Origin: Streptomyces sp. AC555_RSS877 | Lineage (GTDB): Bacteria > Actinomycetota > Actinomycetes > Streptomycetales > Streptomycetaceae | Reading direction: 5' to 3' | Length of the DNA stretch: 64,000 nucleotides | Assembly (NCBI RefSeq): GCF_019049245.1 | Contig: NZ_JAGMUK010000004.1 | Span: 1 to 64,000, forward strand | Shown: in pieces, positions 1-7,743 of the stretch | Numbering within the stretch: the stretch's first letter is position 1 | Layout: every line of letters starts with the position of its first letter | Program-made: the position numbers and the translations under genes | The notes under the pieces: model-generated | What the model was told of the DNA's origin: nothing | Databases searched by the model: none | The model's input: the letters and a program-made list of their open reading frames with translations, nothing else

Positions 1-41
1 TCCTCCAGATCACACCGGACCGCGGCCAACTCCCCACTCAT
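1..41 (-). CDS. Possible 5' end of a gene running off the left edge
   Basis: On the minus strand an ATG at position 41 opens a reading frame that stays open to the window edge for 13 codons (MSGELAAVRCDLE). It would be divergent from the aldehyde dehydrogenase gene. The G+C pattern suits coding sequence, but the fragment is too short to identify a family and the upstream Shine-Dalgarno is weak. This is a tentative call. Confidence 0.35.
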   Translation of the reverse strand, partial: MSGELAAVRCDLE

Positions 42-254
42 CACACCCGGTCAACGGCCCGCCCCATCAAACGGACACGCCACCAGCGACTGAACCTGCC
101 AAGCCCTACTAGGGGTCTGCGCCGGCATTTCCCGGGGTTCTCCGCCGGCTTTTCCCCGAGTTCTCCCCAGAAGATTGCTCTCCGTCTCCAACTCGCGTGC
201 GACGCACGTACGATGACGTGTGATCAGACCGTGACGTTGATCGTGTGTCTGCTA

Positions 255-270
255 GTGATTTGGGGATCAC
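255..270. promoter_or_regulatory. Small inverted repeat over the aldehyde dehydrogenase ribosome-binding site
   Basis: GTGAT (255-259) and ATCAC (266-270) flank the GGGGA ribosome-binding sequence immediately before the ATG at 271. Further TGATC copies lie just upstream. The hairpin or operator could mask translation initiation, but the arms are only 5 bp, so a regulatory role is conjecture. No convincing -35/-10 pair is visible in 60-270. Confidence 0.25.
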
Positions 271-1731
271 ATGTCGTCCTACTTCACCGACCTGGCTCAG
301 CAGTACATCGACGGTGAGTGGCGCCCGGGCACCGGTTCCTGGGACATCATCGACTTCAATCCGTTCGACGACGAGAAGCTGGCGTCGATCACCATAGCCA
401 CGGTCGACGAGGTCGACGAGGCGTACCAGGCGGCCGCCCGTGCCCAGCAGGAATGGGCGGCGACCAACCCGTACGCCCGTCGCGGGGTCTTCGAGAAGGC
501 GCTGCGGCTCATCGAGGAGCGCGAGCAGGAGATCGCCGAGGTGATCATCGCCGAGCTCGGCGGCACCCGACTGAAGGCCGGCTTCGAACTGCACCTCGCC
601 AAGGAGTTCCTGCGCGAGTCGATCAACCTGGCGCTGCGCCCCGAGGGCCGGATCCTCCCGTCGCCGGTCGACGGCAAGGAGAACCGCCTCTACCGCGTCC
701 CGGTCGGCGTCGTGGGTGTGATCAGCCCCTTCAACTTCCCGTTCCTGCTGTCGATCAAGTCGGTCGCCCCGGCGCTCGCCCTCGGCAACGCCGTGGTCCT
801 CAAGCCGCACCAGAACACGCCGATCGTCGGCGGCTCCCTGGTCGCGAAGATCTTCGAGGACGCAGGGCTCCCCGGCGGTCTGCTCAACGTCGTCATCACG
901 GACATCGCGGAGATCGGCGACGCGTTCATCGAGCACCCGGTCCCCAAGGTCATCTCCTTCACCGGCTCCGACAAGGTCGGCCGGCACGTCGCCACCGTCT
1001 GCGCCGCCAACTTCAAGCGCTCGGTCCTCGAACTGGGCGGCAACAGCGCGCTGGTGGTCCTCGACGACGCCGACATCGACTACGCGGTCGACGCGGCCGT
1101 GTTCAGCCGGTACGTCCACCAGGGCCAGGTCTGCATGGCCGCGAACCGGGTCCTCGTGGACCGTTCGATCGCCGAGGAGTTCACCGAGAAGTTCGTCGCC
1201 AAGGTCAGGACCCTCAAGGTCGGCGACCCGCGCGACCCCGAGACGATCATCGGCCCGGTCATCAACTCCTCCCAGGCGGACGCGCTTTCCGCGGTCGTCG
1301 AGCAGGCGATCGCCGAGGGCGCGACGGCGCTCGTGCACGGCACCACGACCGACAACCTGGTCGAGCCGTCCGTCCTCACCGACCTCCCCGCCGACTCCGC
1401 CCTGCTCCGGCAGGAGGTCTTCGGCCCGGTCGCCTTCCTCATCCCCTTCGAGGGCGAGGAGGAGGCCGTACGCATCGTCAACGACACCCCGTACGGCCTG
1501 AGCGGCGCCGTCCACACCGGGGACATCGAGCGCGGCGTGAACTTCGCCAAGCAGATCGACACCGGCATGTTCCACGTGAACGACGGCACCGTCCACGACG
1601 AACCGCTCGTCCCCTTCGGCGGCGAGAAGCACTCCGGCATCGGCCGCCTGAACGGCGACACGACGGCGGACGCGTTCACCACGCTGAAGTGGATCTCGGT
1701 GCAGCACGGGCGCAGCGGGTTCCCGTTCTAG
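271..1731 (+). CDS. NAD(P)-dependent aldehyde dehydrogenase
   Basis: This 486-residue cytoplasmic enzyme belongs to the aldehyde dehydrogenase superfamily, which oxidises aldehydes to carboxylates with NAD(P). The motifs read in order are the cofactor-pocket segment SPFNFPF (near 152), VVLKPH (175-180), the nucleotide-binding FTGSDKVG (230-237), the general-base glutamate in LELGG (Glu254), the catalytic cysteine in GQVCMA (Cys288) and EVFGPV. Length is normal for the family. The start is ATG with a GGGGA ribosome site. The nearest named relatives are benzaldehyde/salicylaldehyde dehydrogenases, but the substrate cannot be fixed from sequence. The gene stands alone and is followed by a strong hairpin terminator. 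Confidence 0.93.
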   Translation: MSSYFTDLAQQYIDGEWRPGTGSWDIIDFNPFDDEKLASITIATVDEVDEAYQAAARAQQEWAATNPYARRGVFEKALRLIEEREQEIAEVIIAELGGTRLKAGFELHLAKEFLRESINLALRPEGRILPSPVDGKENRLYRVPVGVVGVISPFNFPFLLSIKSVAPALALGNAVVLKPHQNTPIVGGSLVAKIFEDAGLPGGLLNVVITDIAEIGDAFIEHPVPKVISFTGSDKVGRHVATVCAANFKRSVLELGGNSALVVLDDADIDYAVDAAVFSRYVHQGQVCMAANRVLVDRSIAEEFTEKFVAKVRTLKVGDPRDPETIIGPVINSSQADALSAVVEQAIAEGATALVHGTTTDNLVEPSVLTDLPADSALLRQEVFGPVAFLIPFEGEEEAVRIVNDTPYGLSGAVHTGDIERGVNFAKQIDTGMFHVNDGTVHDEPLVPFGGEKHSGIGRLNGDTTADAFTTLKWISVQHGRSGFPF

Positions 1732-1771
1732 CCGGTGCCCTTCCGTTCTTTCTCGGATTTGACGGGCTTCG

Positions 1772-1810
1772 ACGGGCCCTTGCGGACAGAAGCTGTCCGC
1801 AAGGGCCCGT
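1772..1810 (+). terminator. Hairpin terminator after the aldehyde dehydrogenase gene
   Basis: A perfect 17-bp inverted repeat (ACGGGCCCTTGCGGACA and its complement) with a 5-base loop lies 40 bases after the stop codon. There is no U-tract, which is usual for Streptomyces terminators. Confidence 0.8.
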
Positions 1811-1872
1811 AGCTTCGTCGGTGTCAGGGGGAAACCCCCGGACGACCCGATCTCGACGAAAGGCGGCCGGTC

Positions 1873-2421
1873 ATGGTCACTCACGTTCGCGCGGAAGCCC
1901 AGGGCGACGAGCGCGGCGCACTGCTCTCCTTCCTGGCCGAGCAGCGCGGCGGCATCCGGCGGGCGCTGCTCGGGCTGACGGACGAGCAGGCCTCCTCGCG
2001 CCCCAGCGCCAGCGAACTGACCCTGGCCGGCCTGCTCAAGCACGTCGCCGAGGTCGAGCAGGGCTGGGTGGCCCGTGCCAAGGGCGAGGCGCCGGCGGTG
2101 AAGCGCGACGAGTCGAACTGGGACGAGTGCTTCCGGCTGGCGGGTGACGAGACCGTCGAGTCGCAACTCGCGTACTGGGAGCAGGTCGCCGCCGACACGG
2201 AGGCGTACGTCCGCGCGGTCCCGAGCCTCGACGACACCTTCCCGCTCCCGAACGAGCCCTGGTTCCCGCCGGACGAGTCGGTCTCCGTGCGCTGGCTGGT
2301 CCTGCACCTGATCCGCGAGACGGCCCGGCACGCCGGCCACGCCGACATCATCCGCGAGTCCCTGGACGGCGCGAGTGCCTGGGACCTGGTGGCCAAGGAG
2401 CAGGGCGCCTCCTGGGAGTGA
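1873..2421 (+). CDS. DinB-family (DUF664-like) protein
   Basis: This 182-residue protein has the features of the DinB/YfiT four-helix-bundle superfamily. A histidine in the KHVAEVE segment (His57) and a RHAGHAD motif near residues 152-158 supply the conserved metal-binding triad. Members act as thiol-dependent S-transferases (mycothiol or bacillithiol) or are of unknown function, and in actinobacteria mycothiol transfer is a plausible but unproven role. The start is the ATG at 1873. The gene overlaps the region just before padR and probably shares a transcript with it. Confidence 0.85.
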   Translation: MVTHVRAEAQGDERGALLSFLAEQRGGIRRALLGLTDEQASSRPSASELTLAGLLKHVAEVEQGWVARAKGEAPAVKRDESNWDECFRLAGDETVESQLAYWEQVAADTEAYVRAVPSLDDTFPLPNEPWFPPDESVSVRWLVLHLIRETARHAGHADIIRESLDGASAWDLVAKEQGASWE

Positions 2422-2447
2422 CCTCGGCGCGGCCTAATCTGGACCGC

Positions 2448-3089
2448 ATGTCAGCGATCCGCCTCCTCGTGCTCGGCGCGGTGCGCCAGCACGGCCGGGC
2501 CCACGGCTACCAGGTGCGCAACGACCTGGAGTACTGGGGCGCGCACGAGTGGTCCAACGCCAAGCCCGGCTCGATCTACCACGCCCTGAAACAGATGGCG
2601 AAGCAAGGCCTGCTCCACGCGCACGAGATCGCGCCGTCCACCGCGGGCGGCCCGCCACGCACGGAGTACGAGATCACCGAGGCCGGCACGGAGGAGTGCT
2701 TCAGGCTGGTGCGCGAGGCGCTGACCTCGTACGACCAGAAGATGGACGTCAAGTCGGCGGCCATCGGCTTCATGGTCGAGCTGCCGCGCGCCGAGGCCGT
2801 GGCGCTCCTGAAGGAGCGGATCCGGCGCATCGAGGAGTGGCGCTCCGCGGTCACCGCGCACTACATGCCCGAGGACGGCCCGGAGCAGCTCGGCCACATC
2901 GGCGAGATCATGAACCTCTGGATCCACACGGCCGACGCGGAGGCCCAGTGGACCCAGGGCTTGATCGCCCGCATCGAGGGCGGCGCCTACACCTTCGCCG
3001 GTGAGGGCGAGCCCTTCGTCGGCATCCTGACGGAGGGCCAGGAGAACCCGTACGCGACCGGGGAACGGCATCCGGGAGACGCGAGCTAA
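2448..3089 (+). CDS. PadR-family transcriptional repressor
   Basis: This 213-residue regulator has an N-terminal winged helix (LLVLGAVRQHGRAHGYQVRNDL, then PGSIYHALKQM) typical of PadR, followed by a C-terminal helical dimerisation region with the VirR-like acidic helices of PadR subfamily 2. The frame is open from a GTG at 2418, but the ATG at 2448 fits the usual PadR N-terminus (MSAIRLLVLG) better. It follows the DinB gene closely and lies directly upstream of a DrrAB-type exporter. Two palindromic sites at 3087-3102 and 3132-3147 flank the exporter promoter, so it is inferred to repress the exporter and perhaps respond to an exported drug. Confidence 0.9.
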   Translation: MSAIRLLVLGAVRQHGRAHGYQVRNDLEYWGAHEWSNAKPGSIYHALKQMAKQGLLHAHEIAPSTAGGPPRTEYEITEAGTEECFRLVREALTSYDQKMDVKSAAIGFMVELPRAEAVALLKERIRRIEEWRSAVTAHYMPEDGPEQLGHIGEIMNLWIHTADAEAQWTQGLIARIEGGAYTFAGEGEPFVGILTEGQENPYATGERHPGDAS

Positions 3090-3102
3090 TCAAGTTTGAC
3101 CA
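3087..3102. promoter_or_regulatory. Second, imperfect PadR operator copy
   Basis: TAATCAAGTTTGACCA overlaps the padR stop codon and repeats 13 of the 16 bases of the perfect palindrome 45 bp downstream. It also contains the TTGACC (3096-3101) that looks like the -35 of the exporter promoter, so binding here should block RNA polymerase. Confidence 0.65.
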
Positions 3103-3124
3103 ATCCGGTTCCGGGCATTACCTT
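3096..3124 (+). promoter_or_regulatory. Putative exporter promoter
   Basis: TTGACC (3096-3101) and TACCTT (3119-3124) are separated by 17 bp, a good HrdB-type spacing. The predicted transcription start, near 3131, falls at the edge of the perfect palindrome. This would give drrA-like its own transcript within the padR-exporter unit. Confidence 0.55.
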
Positions 3125-3131
3125 CGCCGGG

Positions 3132-3147
3132 TAATCAAGTTTGATTA
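3132..3147. promoter_or_regulatory. Perfect PadR-type operator palindrome
   Basis: TAATCAA-GT-TTGATTA is a perfect 7+7 inverted repeat, and is A/T rich in an otherwise G/C-rich region. It lies 16 bp before the GTG start of the ABC ATPase gene and covers the predicted transcription start. The adjacent PadR gene is the obvious ligand. Confidence 0.75.
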
Positions 3148-3163
3148 GCGAGGGAGTGGGTCA

Positions 3164-4117
3164 GTGGCCGACACGGCGATCACCGTCGAAGGCGCACACA
3201 AGAAGTACGGCGACAAGAAGGCACTGGACGGACTCGACCTGCTGGTCGGGCGAGGCACGGTGCACGGCGTGCTCGGGCCGAACGGCGCGGGCAAGACGAC
3301 CCTCGTCAGGATCCTGTCCACCCTGCTGCGGCCCGACGCGGGCCGCATCGAGGTGGCGGGACACGACCTCGTGACCCAGTCCCAGGAGGTCCGGTTCCGT
3401 ATCGGCCTGCTCGGTCAGCACGCGGCCCTCGACGAGGAGTTGTCCGGCCGCCAGAACCTGGAGATGTTCAGCCGCCTGTACCACCTGGGCGCCCGGCACG
3501 CGCGCCTTCGTGCCGCCGAACTCCTGGAGCGCTTCGGCCTCGCCGACACCGGCCGCAAGGCCGTCCGTGCCTACAGCGGCGGCATGCGACGCCGCCTCGA
3601 CCTGGCGGCATCCCTCATCACCGAACCGGAGGTCCTGTTCCTGGACGAACCCACGACCGGCCTCGACCCGCGCGGCCGCACCGAGGTGTGGGAAGCGGTC
3701 CGCTCCCTTGCCGGTGCCGGTACGACGGTCCTGCTGACCACGCAGTACCTGGAGGAGGCCGACCAGCTCGCCGACCGCATCTCGGTCGTCGACCGGGGCC
3801 GGGTCATCGCGGACGGCACGGCGGACGAACTGAAGGCGAGGACCGGGGGCGACCGTATCGACGTGGTCCTGCGCGACGCGGGCCAACTGGGCGCGGCCGT
3901 CGCCCTGCTACCGCTCGGCGGCTCCGGCGTGTCCGTCGACAGCCACCGACGGCTGCTCAGCGCCCCGGTCACCGACCGCATGGCGGCCCTGTCCGGTGTC
4001 GTACGCGCGCTGGAAGAGGCCGGGATCGAGGCGGAGGACGTGGCCCTGCGCCGCCCGACGCTGGACGAGGTGTTCCTGCACCTCACCGGCGACCACCGAG
4101 TGAAGGAGGCCGCGTGA
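3164..4117 (+). CDS. DrrA-type ABC transporter ATP-binding protein
   Basis: This 317-residue ATPase belongs to the daunorubicin-resistance (DrrA) branch. It energises the membrane partner encoded next and probably exports a hydrophobic drug. It shows Walker A GPNGAGKT (38-45), the ABC signature YSGGMRRR (137-144), Walker B VLFLDEP (157-163) and a switch histidine position replaced as TTQYLEEAD (Gln instead of His, as in DrrA proteins). The C-terminal 90 residues carry the DrrA-type DUF4162 region ending [16 protein letters not shown]. The start is GTG with a GGGAG ribosome site. The stop overlaps the permease start by 4 bases (GTGA), showing translational coupling. Confidence 0.95.
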   Translation: MADTAITVEGAHKKYGDKKALDGLDLLVGRGTVHGVLGPNGAGKTTLVRILSTLLRPDAGRIEVAGHDLVTQSQEVRFRIGLLGQHAALDEELSGRQNLEMFSRLYHLGARHARLRAAELLERFGLADTGRKAVRAYSGGMRRRLDLAASLITEPEVLFLDEPTTGLDPRGRTEVWEAVRSLAGAGTTVLLTTQYLEEADQLADRISVVDRGRVIADGTADELKARTGGDRIDVVLRDAGQLGAAVALLPLGGSGVSVDSHRRLLSAPVTDRMAALSGVVRALEEAGIEAEDVALRRPTLDEVFLHLTGDHRVKEAA

Positions 4118-4875
4118 CCACCTACGCCTTGACCGATTCCTGGACCATGACCCGGCGCGAACTCGCCCACTGGGCACGGCAGCCGGTGCAGATCGTGGTC
4201 AACCTGGTCTTTCCCGTGATGCTGTTGCTGATGTTCGGCTACCTCATCGGCGGCGGGCGGGAGGTCGAAGGGGGCTACGTCGACTACCTGCTCCCCGGCA
4301 TGCTCGCGCTCACCATGGCCTTCGGCCTGGAGGGCACCATGCTCGCCGTCACGCAGGACCTCAACAAAGGCGTGATCGACCGCTTCCGTTCCATGCCGAT
4401 GGCCAACGGGGCCGTGCTGGTGGGCCGTTCGGTCGCGGACATGCTCCAGTCGGTGCTGAGCCTGACCGTGATGATCGGCGTCGGCCACGCCATCGGCTGG
4501 CGGACGCACGGCGGGGTCGCCGGCTTCCTCGGAGCCGTCGGGCTGCTCCTGCTGTTCCGTTTCGCCATGTTGTGGATCGGCATTCACCTGGCGATGGTGG
4601 CCGGGAAGCCGGAGCTGGTGCAGGCCGTGCAGATCCTGGTCTGGCCGATCGGCTTCCTCTCCAACGCCATCGCGACCCCCGAGTCCATGCCGGGGTGGCT
4701 GGGCACGCTGGTCGAGTGGAACCCCATGTCCCAGACGGCGACGGCGGTACGGGACCTGTTCGGCGGGCCGGGCGGGGAGCCGGGGCATGTGTGGGCGGCG
4801 GTGCTGTGGCCGTTGGCGCTGGTGGGGGTGTTCTTTCCGTTGGCGGTACGGAGGTTCGGGGCGTTGAGCAAGTAG
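4114..4875 (+). CDS. DrrB-type ABC-2 transporter permease
   Basis: This 253-residue integral membrane partner of the preceding ATPase starts at GTG inside the ATPase stop codon. About six hydrophobic segments follow an N-terminal [15 protein letters not shown] stretch typical of DrrB-like proteins. The family hallmark [16 protein letters not shown] lies before the third segment and [15 protein letters not shown] near the last loop. ABC-2 permeases of this type export antibiotics or lipids, and the substrate is unknown. Expression is likely induced when the upstream PadR protein is displaced. Confidence 0.93.
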   Translation: MTTYALTDSWTMTRRELAHWARQPVQIVVNLVFPVMLLLMFGYLIGGGREVEGGYVDYLLPGMLALTMAFGLEGTMLAVTQDLNKGVIDRFRSMPMANGAVLVGRSVADMLQSVLSLTVMIGVGHAIGWRTHGGVAGFLGAVGLLLLFRFAMLWIGIHLAMVAGKPELVQAVQILVWPIGFLSNAIATPESMPGWLGTLVEWNPMSQTATAVRDLFGGPGGEPGHVWAAVLWPLALVGVFFPLAVRRFGALSK

Positions 4876-5003
4876 GGCGGGGCGGCTCGGAAAGGTCGTC
4901 GCGAGGAAAGTCGCGGGGAAATGGGAACCCCGGCGCGGTGAGCGGTGTACCAGAAATGACAGTGCATCGCGGCCGGACGGATCCGGTGGATCGGGGGGTT
5001 CCC

Positions 5004-6230
5004 ATGGGCTGGGGCTGGGGCTGGGGCGGGAGCGGGAGCAGGAGCAGGGCGGTGGTGGTCGCCGTGGTGGGCGTGCTGGTGTTGGCGACGGCGTGCGGGG
5101 ACGCGGGGGCGGGCGGGCGTGCGCCCGGAAGTGCGGAGGCCCGGGCTCCTCGTGTCCCGTCGGCGCCGGACCTCCCCGGCTTCGTGGCCGGCATCGGCTT
5201 CGCGTCGGACGGGAGCGGGTTCGCGCTGCTCGCGGAGTGCGGCAGGACGCGGTGCCGGCAGAGAGTCGCCGTGCTCGACCGGGGCGCCCAAGCGTGGCGG
5301 CTCGGGCGTTCCCCGCTGCCGGACGTGACGGGCGACCTCGGGATCACGGCGGGACTGGTCGTCCTGGGGCCCGGCCGGGCGCTTCTCACGGACGGCACCT
5401 GGCCGGCCCCGGACGGGACCTGGTTCACGGGGGACGCAGGCCGCAACTGGCGGCGGGGCTCCAGCGAGCCCTCCGGGTCGACTCCGGTCGTGCCCGAAGG
5501 CGGTGTGCTGGTCGAGGACTGCCTGCGGGTGGACCGGGAGGACAACGGCTGCGAACGGTCCCGCCTGGCCGCCGTCCTGCCGGACACGGGGGAGTACAAG
5601 GCCCTGGCCACCCAGCCTCCGCTGGAGGGCGCGGTGCGGCCGGCGGGGGAGGCCGTGCCGGAAGCGCAGAGTGGCCTGGTGGGCGCGCCCGCCGAGGAGC
5701 TGCTGTTCGCCTCCGGCAGTGACCCGGGCTCCGACCGGCCCGCACTCGCCGTCAGCGAGGACCGGGGGCGCAGCTGGCGGCTCTCCCCGCTGCCAGGGGC
5801 GGCGGAGCACGGCTGGGGCGCGCGCGTGGTCGGTGCCGCCCGGCCCGCGACGCTGTACGCGGTCCAACCGGGCATCCCGCCCGACGAGGACGACGTGAAG
5901 AACGGCCTGCTCGCCCTGTACCGCAGCACCGACGGCGCCCACACCTGGGAGCGGGTCTGGAAACACCACAAGGGCGTCGAACCGCGCTCGTCACTCGGCA
6001 TCCCGATCGCCGCCGCCGACGGCAGCCTGACGGTTCACGGTGAGGCGGGCGTCTGGCGCAGTGTCGACGGCGGCCGTTCCTTCACGGGATCCGGCTCCCG
6101 GGGACTGGCGGGCTCGGTCACCCGGACGCCGCTCGGTTACCTGTGGAACGACAGCTTCGGCGCCGGGAGCTTCCGCATATCCGCCGACGGGGTCCACTGG
6201 ACGTCCTTCGAGCTGGGCCAAGGGAACTGA
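5004..6230 (+). CDS. Lipoprotein with Asp-box (BNR) repeats
   Basis: This 408-residue exported protein has an N-terminus reading MGWGWGWGGSGSRSR, then a hydrophobic core and the lipobox LATAC, indicating a lipid-anchored protein. The mature part contains at least four Asp-box (BNR) motifs of the S-x-D-x-G-x-x-W type: GDAGRNW, SEDRGRSW, STDGAHTW and SVDGGRSF. These mark a beta-propeller of the sialidase/WD40-like class. No catalytic residues of sialidases are recognisable, so a binding or scaffold role is as likely as an enzyme. The ATG at 5004 has GGGGGG eight bases upstream; an in-frame ATG at 4956 would spoil the signal peptide. The gene ends convergent with glutamate decarboxylase. Confidence 0.8.
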   Translation: MGWGWGWGGSGSRSRAVVVAVVGVLVLATACGDAGAGGRAPGSAEARAPRVPSAPDLPGFVAGIGFASDGSGFALLAECGRTRCRQRVAVLDRGAQAWRLGRSPLPDVTGDLGITAGLVVLGPGRALLTDGTWPAPDGTWFTGDAGRNWRRGSSEPSGSTPVVPEGGVLVEDCLRVDREDNGCERSRLAAVLPDTGEYKALATQPPLEGAVRPAGEAVPEAQSGLVGAPAEELLFASGSDPGSDRPALAVSEDRGRSWRLSPLPGAAEHGWGARVVGAARPATLYAVQPGIPPDEDDVKNGLLALYRSTDGAHTWERVWKHHKGVEPRSSLGIPIAAADGSLTVHGEAGVWRSVDGGRSFTGSGSRGLAGSVTRTPLGYLWNDSFGAGSFRISADGVHWTSFELGQGN

Positions 6231-6289
6231 GGGGGGAGCAGACGGGGCGGAACGTACGGGAACATACGGGAGCACACCGCACAGTCGGC

Positions 6290-7702
6290 TCAGTGATGGA
6301 ACCCGGTGGCCGCCCCCTTGTCCCGGGTCGACGGTTGCGACTGCTTCCGCAGTTCGGGCAGCAGCCGTCCCAGGTCCTCCACGAACAGATCGGCGAGGTC
6401 GGCAGAGAACCCGTTGCGGCACACGACCCGCAGGACGGACAGGTCCTCACGGTTCGGCGGGAAGGTGTACGCCGGCACCAGCCAGCCCCGCTCGCGCAGC
6501 CGTCGGGACACGTCGAAGACGTCGTACGCGTCCACGTCGGGAGCGGTCGTGAAGGCGAAGACCGGCAGCTCGTCACCCCGGGTCAGCAGCCGGAAGTCAC
6601 CGAGCGCCTCCACGCGTTCGGCGATGCTGAGGGCCACGTCCCGGGTGGACTGCTGCACGGCCCGGTAGCCCTCGCGGCCCAGCCGCAGGAACGTGTAGTA
6701 CTGCGCGACGACCTGGGCGCCCGGCCGGGAGAAGTTGAGGGCGAAGGTCGGCATGTCGCCGCCCAGGTAGTTGACACGGAAGACGAGTTCCTCGGGCAGT
6801 GCCTCCTTGTCACGCCACAGCGCCCAGCCGACGCCGGGATAGACGAGCCCGTACTTGTGGCCGGAGGTGTTGATGGAGGCGACCCTCGGCAGCCGGAAGT
6901 CCCACACCAGGTCCTCGTCGAGGAAGGGAGCCACCATCGCGCCGGACGCCCCGTCGACGTGCACGGGGATGTCGAGGCCAGTCCGTTCCCGCAGGGCGTC
7001 GAGGGCGGCGCAGAGTTCGGCGATCGGCTCGTAGGAGCCGTCGAAGGTGGAGCCGAGGACGCCCACGACACCGATGGTGTTCTCGTCGCACAGTTCGGCG
7101 GCGGCCTGCGGGTCGAGGTGGAAGCGGTCGCCCTCCATGGGTACCTGACGGGCCTCCACCTCCCAGAAGGTGCAGAACTTGTCCCAGCAGACCTGGACGT
7201 TGACGCCCATGACGAGATTCGGGCGGACGTCCCGGCCCGGGTAGCGGTCGGCGTTCCGCTGCGCCCAGCGCCGCTTGAGCGCCATGCCGGCGAGCATGCA
7301 CGCCTCGCTCGACCCGGTCGTCGAACAGCCCACGACGGCCGCCGGGTCGGGCGCGTTCCACAGGTCGGCGAGCATGGCCACACAGCGCCGCTCCAGCTCG
7401 GCGGTGCGCGGGTACTCGTCCTTGTCGATCATGTTCTTGTCCCGGCACTCGCCCATCAGGACCCCGGCCTGCGGCTCCATCCAGGTGGTGACGAAGGTGG
7501 CGAGGTTCAGCCGGGAGTTGCCGTCCAGCATCAGCTCGTCGTGCACGAGCTGGTAGGCGGTCGTGGGCGGCAGGGGAGTGTCCGGGAGGCGGTGCTTGGG
7601 CGGGGCCTCGGACATGCCGCCGACCGGATTCGCCTCGCCGTAGAAGGGGTTGAAGGACAGGGGGCGCTCGTCGGGCTTGTCGGTGCCTTCGTGGAGTGGC
7701 AT
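6290..7702 (-). CDS. gadB: Glutamate decarboxylase
   Basis: This 470-residue PLP enzyme converts L-glutamate to GABA and CO2, consuming a proton. It has the group II decarboxylase layout: HVDGASGAMVAPF (248-260, PLP-ring aspartate Asp250) and the cofactor lysine in NTSGHKYGLVYPG (Lys283). It ends in two histidines (469-470). In E. coli GadB the C-terminal His465 locks the site at neutral pH, so these may act likewise. The gene lies 41 bp downstream of a ClC chloride transporter gene on the same strand. In E. coli both proteins serve extreme acid resistance, which suggests a proton-consuming module here. No GadC-type glutamate/GABA antiporter gene is visible in the window. Confidence 0.93.
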   Translation of the reverse strand: MPLHEGTDKPDERPLSFNPFYGEANPVGGMSEAPPKHRLPDTPLPPTTAYQLVHDELMLDGNSRLNLATFVTTWMEPQAGVLMGECRDKNMIDKDEYPRTAELERRCVAMLADLWNAPDPAAVVGCSTTGSSEACMLAGMALKRRWAQRNADRYPGRDVRPNLVMGVNVQVCWDKFCTFWEVEARQVPMEGDRFHLDPQAAAELCDENTIGVVGVLGSTFDGSYEPIAELCAALDALRERTGLDIPVHVDGASGAMVAPFLDEDLVWDFRLPRVASINTSGHKYGLVYPGVGWALWRDKEALPEELVFRVNYLGGDMPTFALNFSRPGAQVVAQYYTFLRLGREGYRAVQQSTRDVALSIAERVEALGDFRLLTRGDELPVFAFTTAPDVDAYDVFDVSRRLRERGWLVPAYTFPPNREDLSVLRVVCRNGFSADLADLFVEDLGRLLPELRKQSQPSTRDKGAATGFHH

Positions 7703-7743
7703 GGGCGGGTCTCCTCAGGTGATGAGCGGGTTCGTCGGCGGGT

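Noticed and set aside
3688..4113. An in-frame extension upstream of the ABC permease
   Set aside because: It runs inside the ATPase gene in another frame and lacks membrane-protein features; the coupled GTG at 4114 is the natural start.
4956..5003. Earlier ATG for the Asp-box lipoprotein
   Set aside because: It would place 16 charged residues in front of the signal peptide, and the ATG at 5004 has a good ribosome site.
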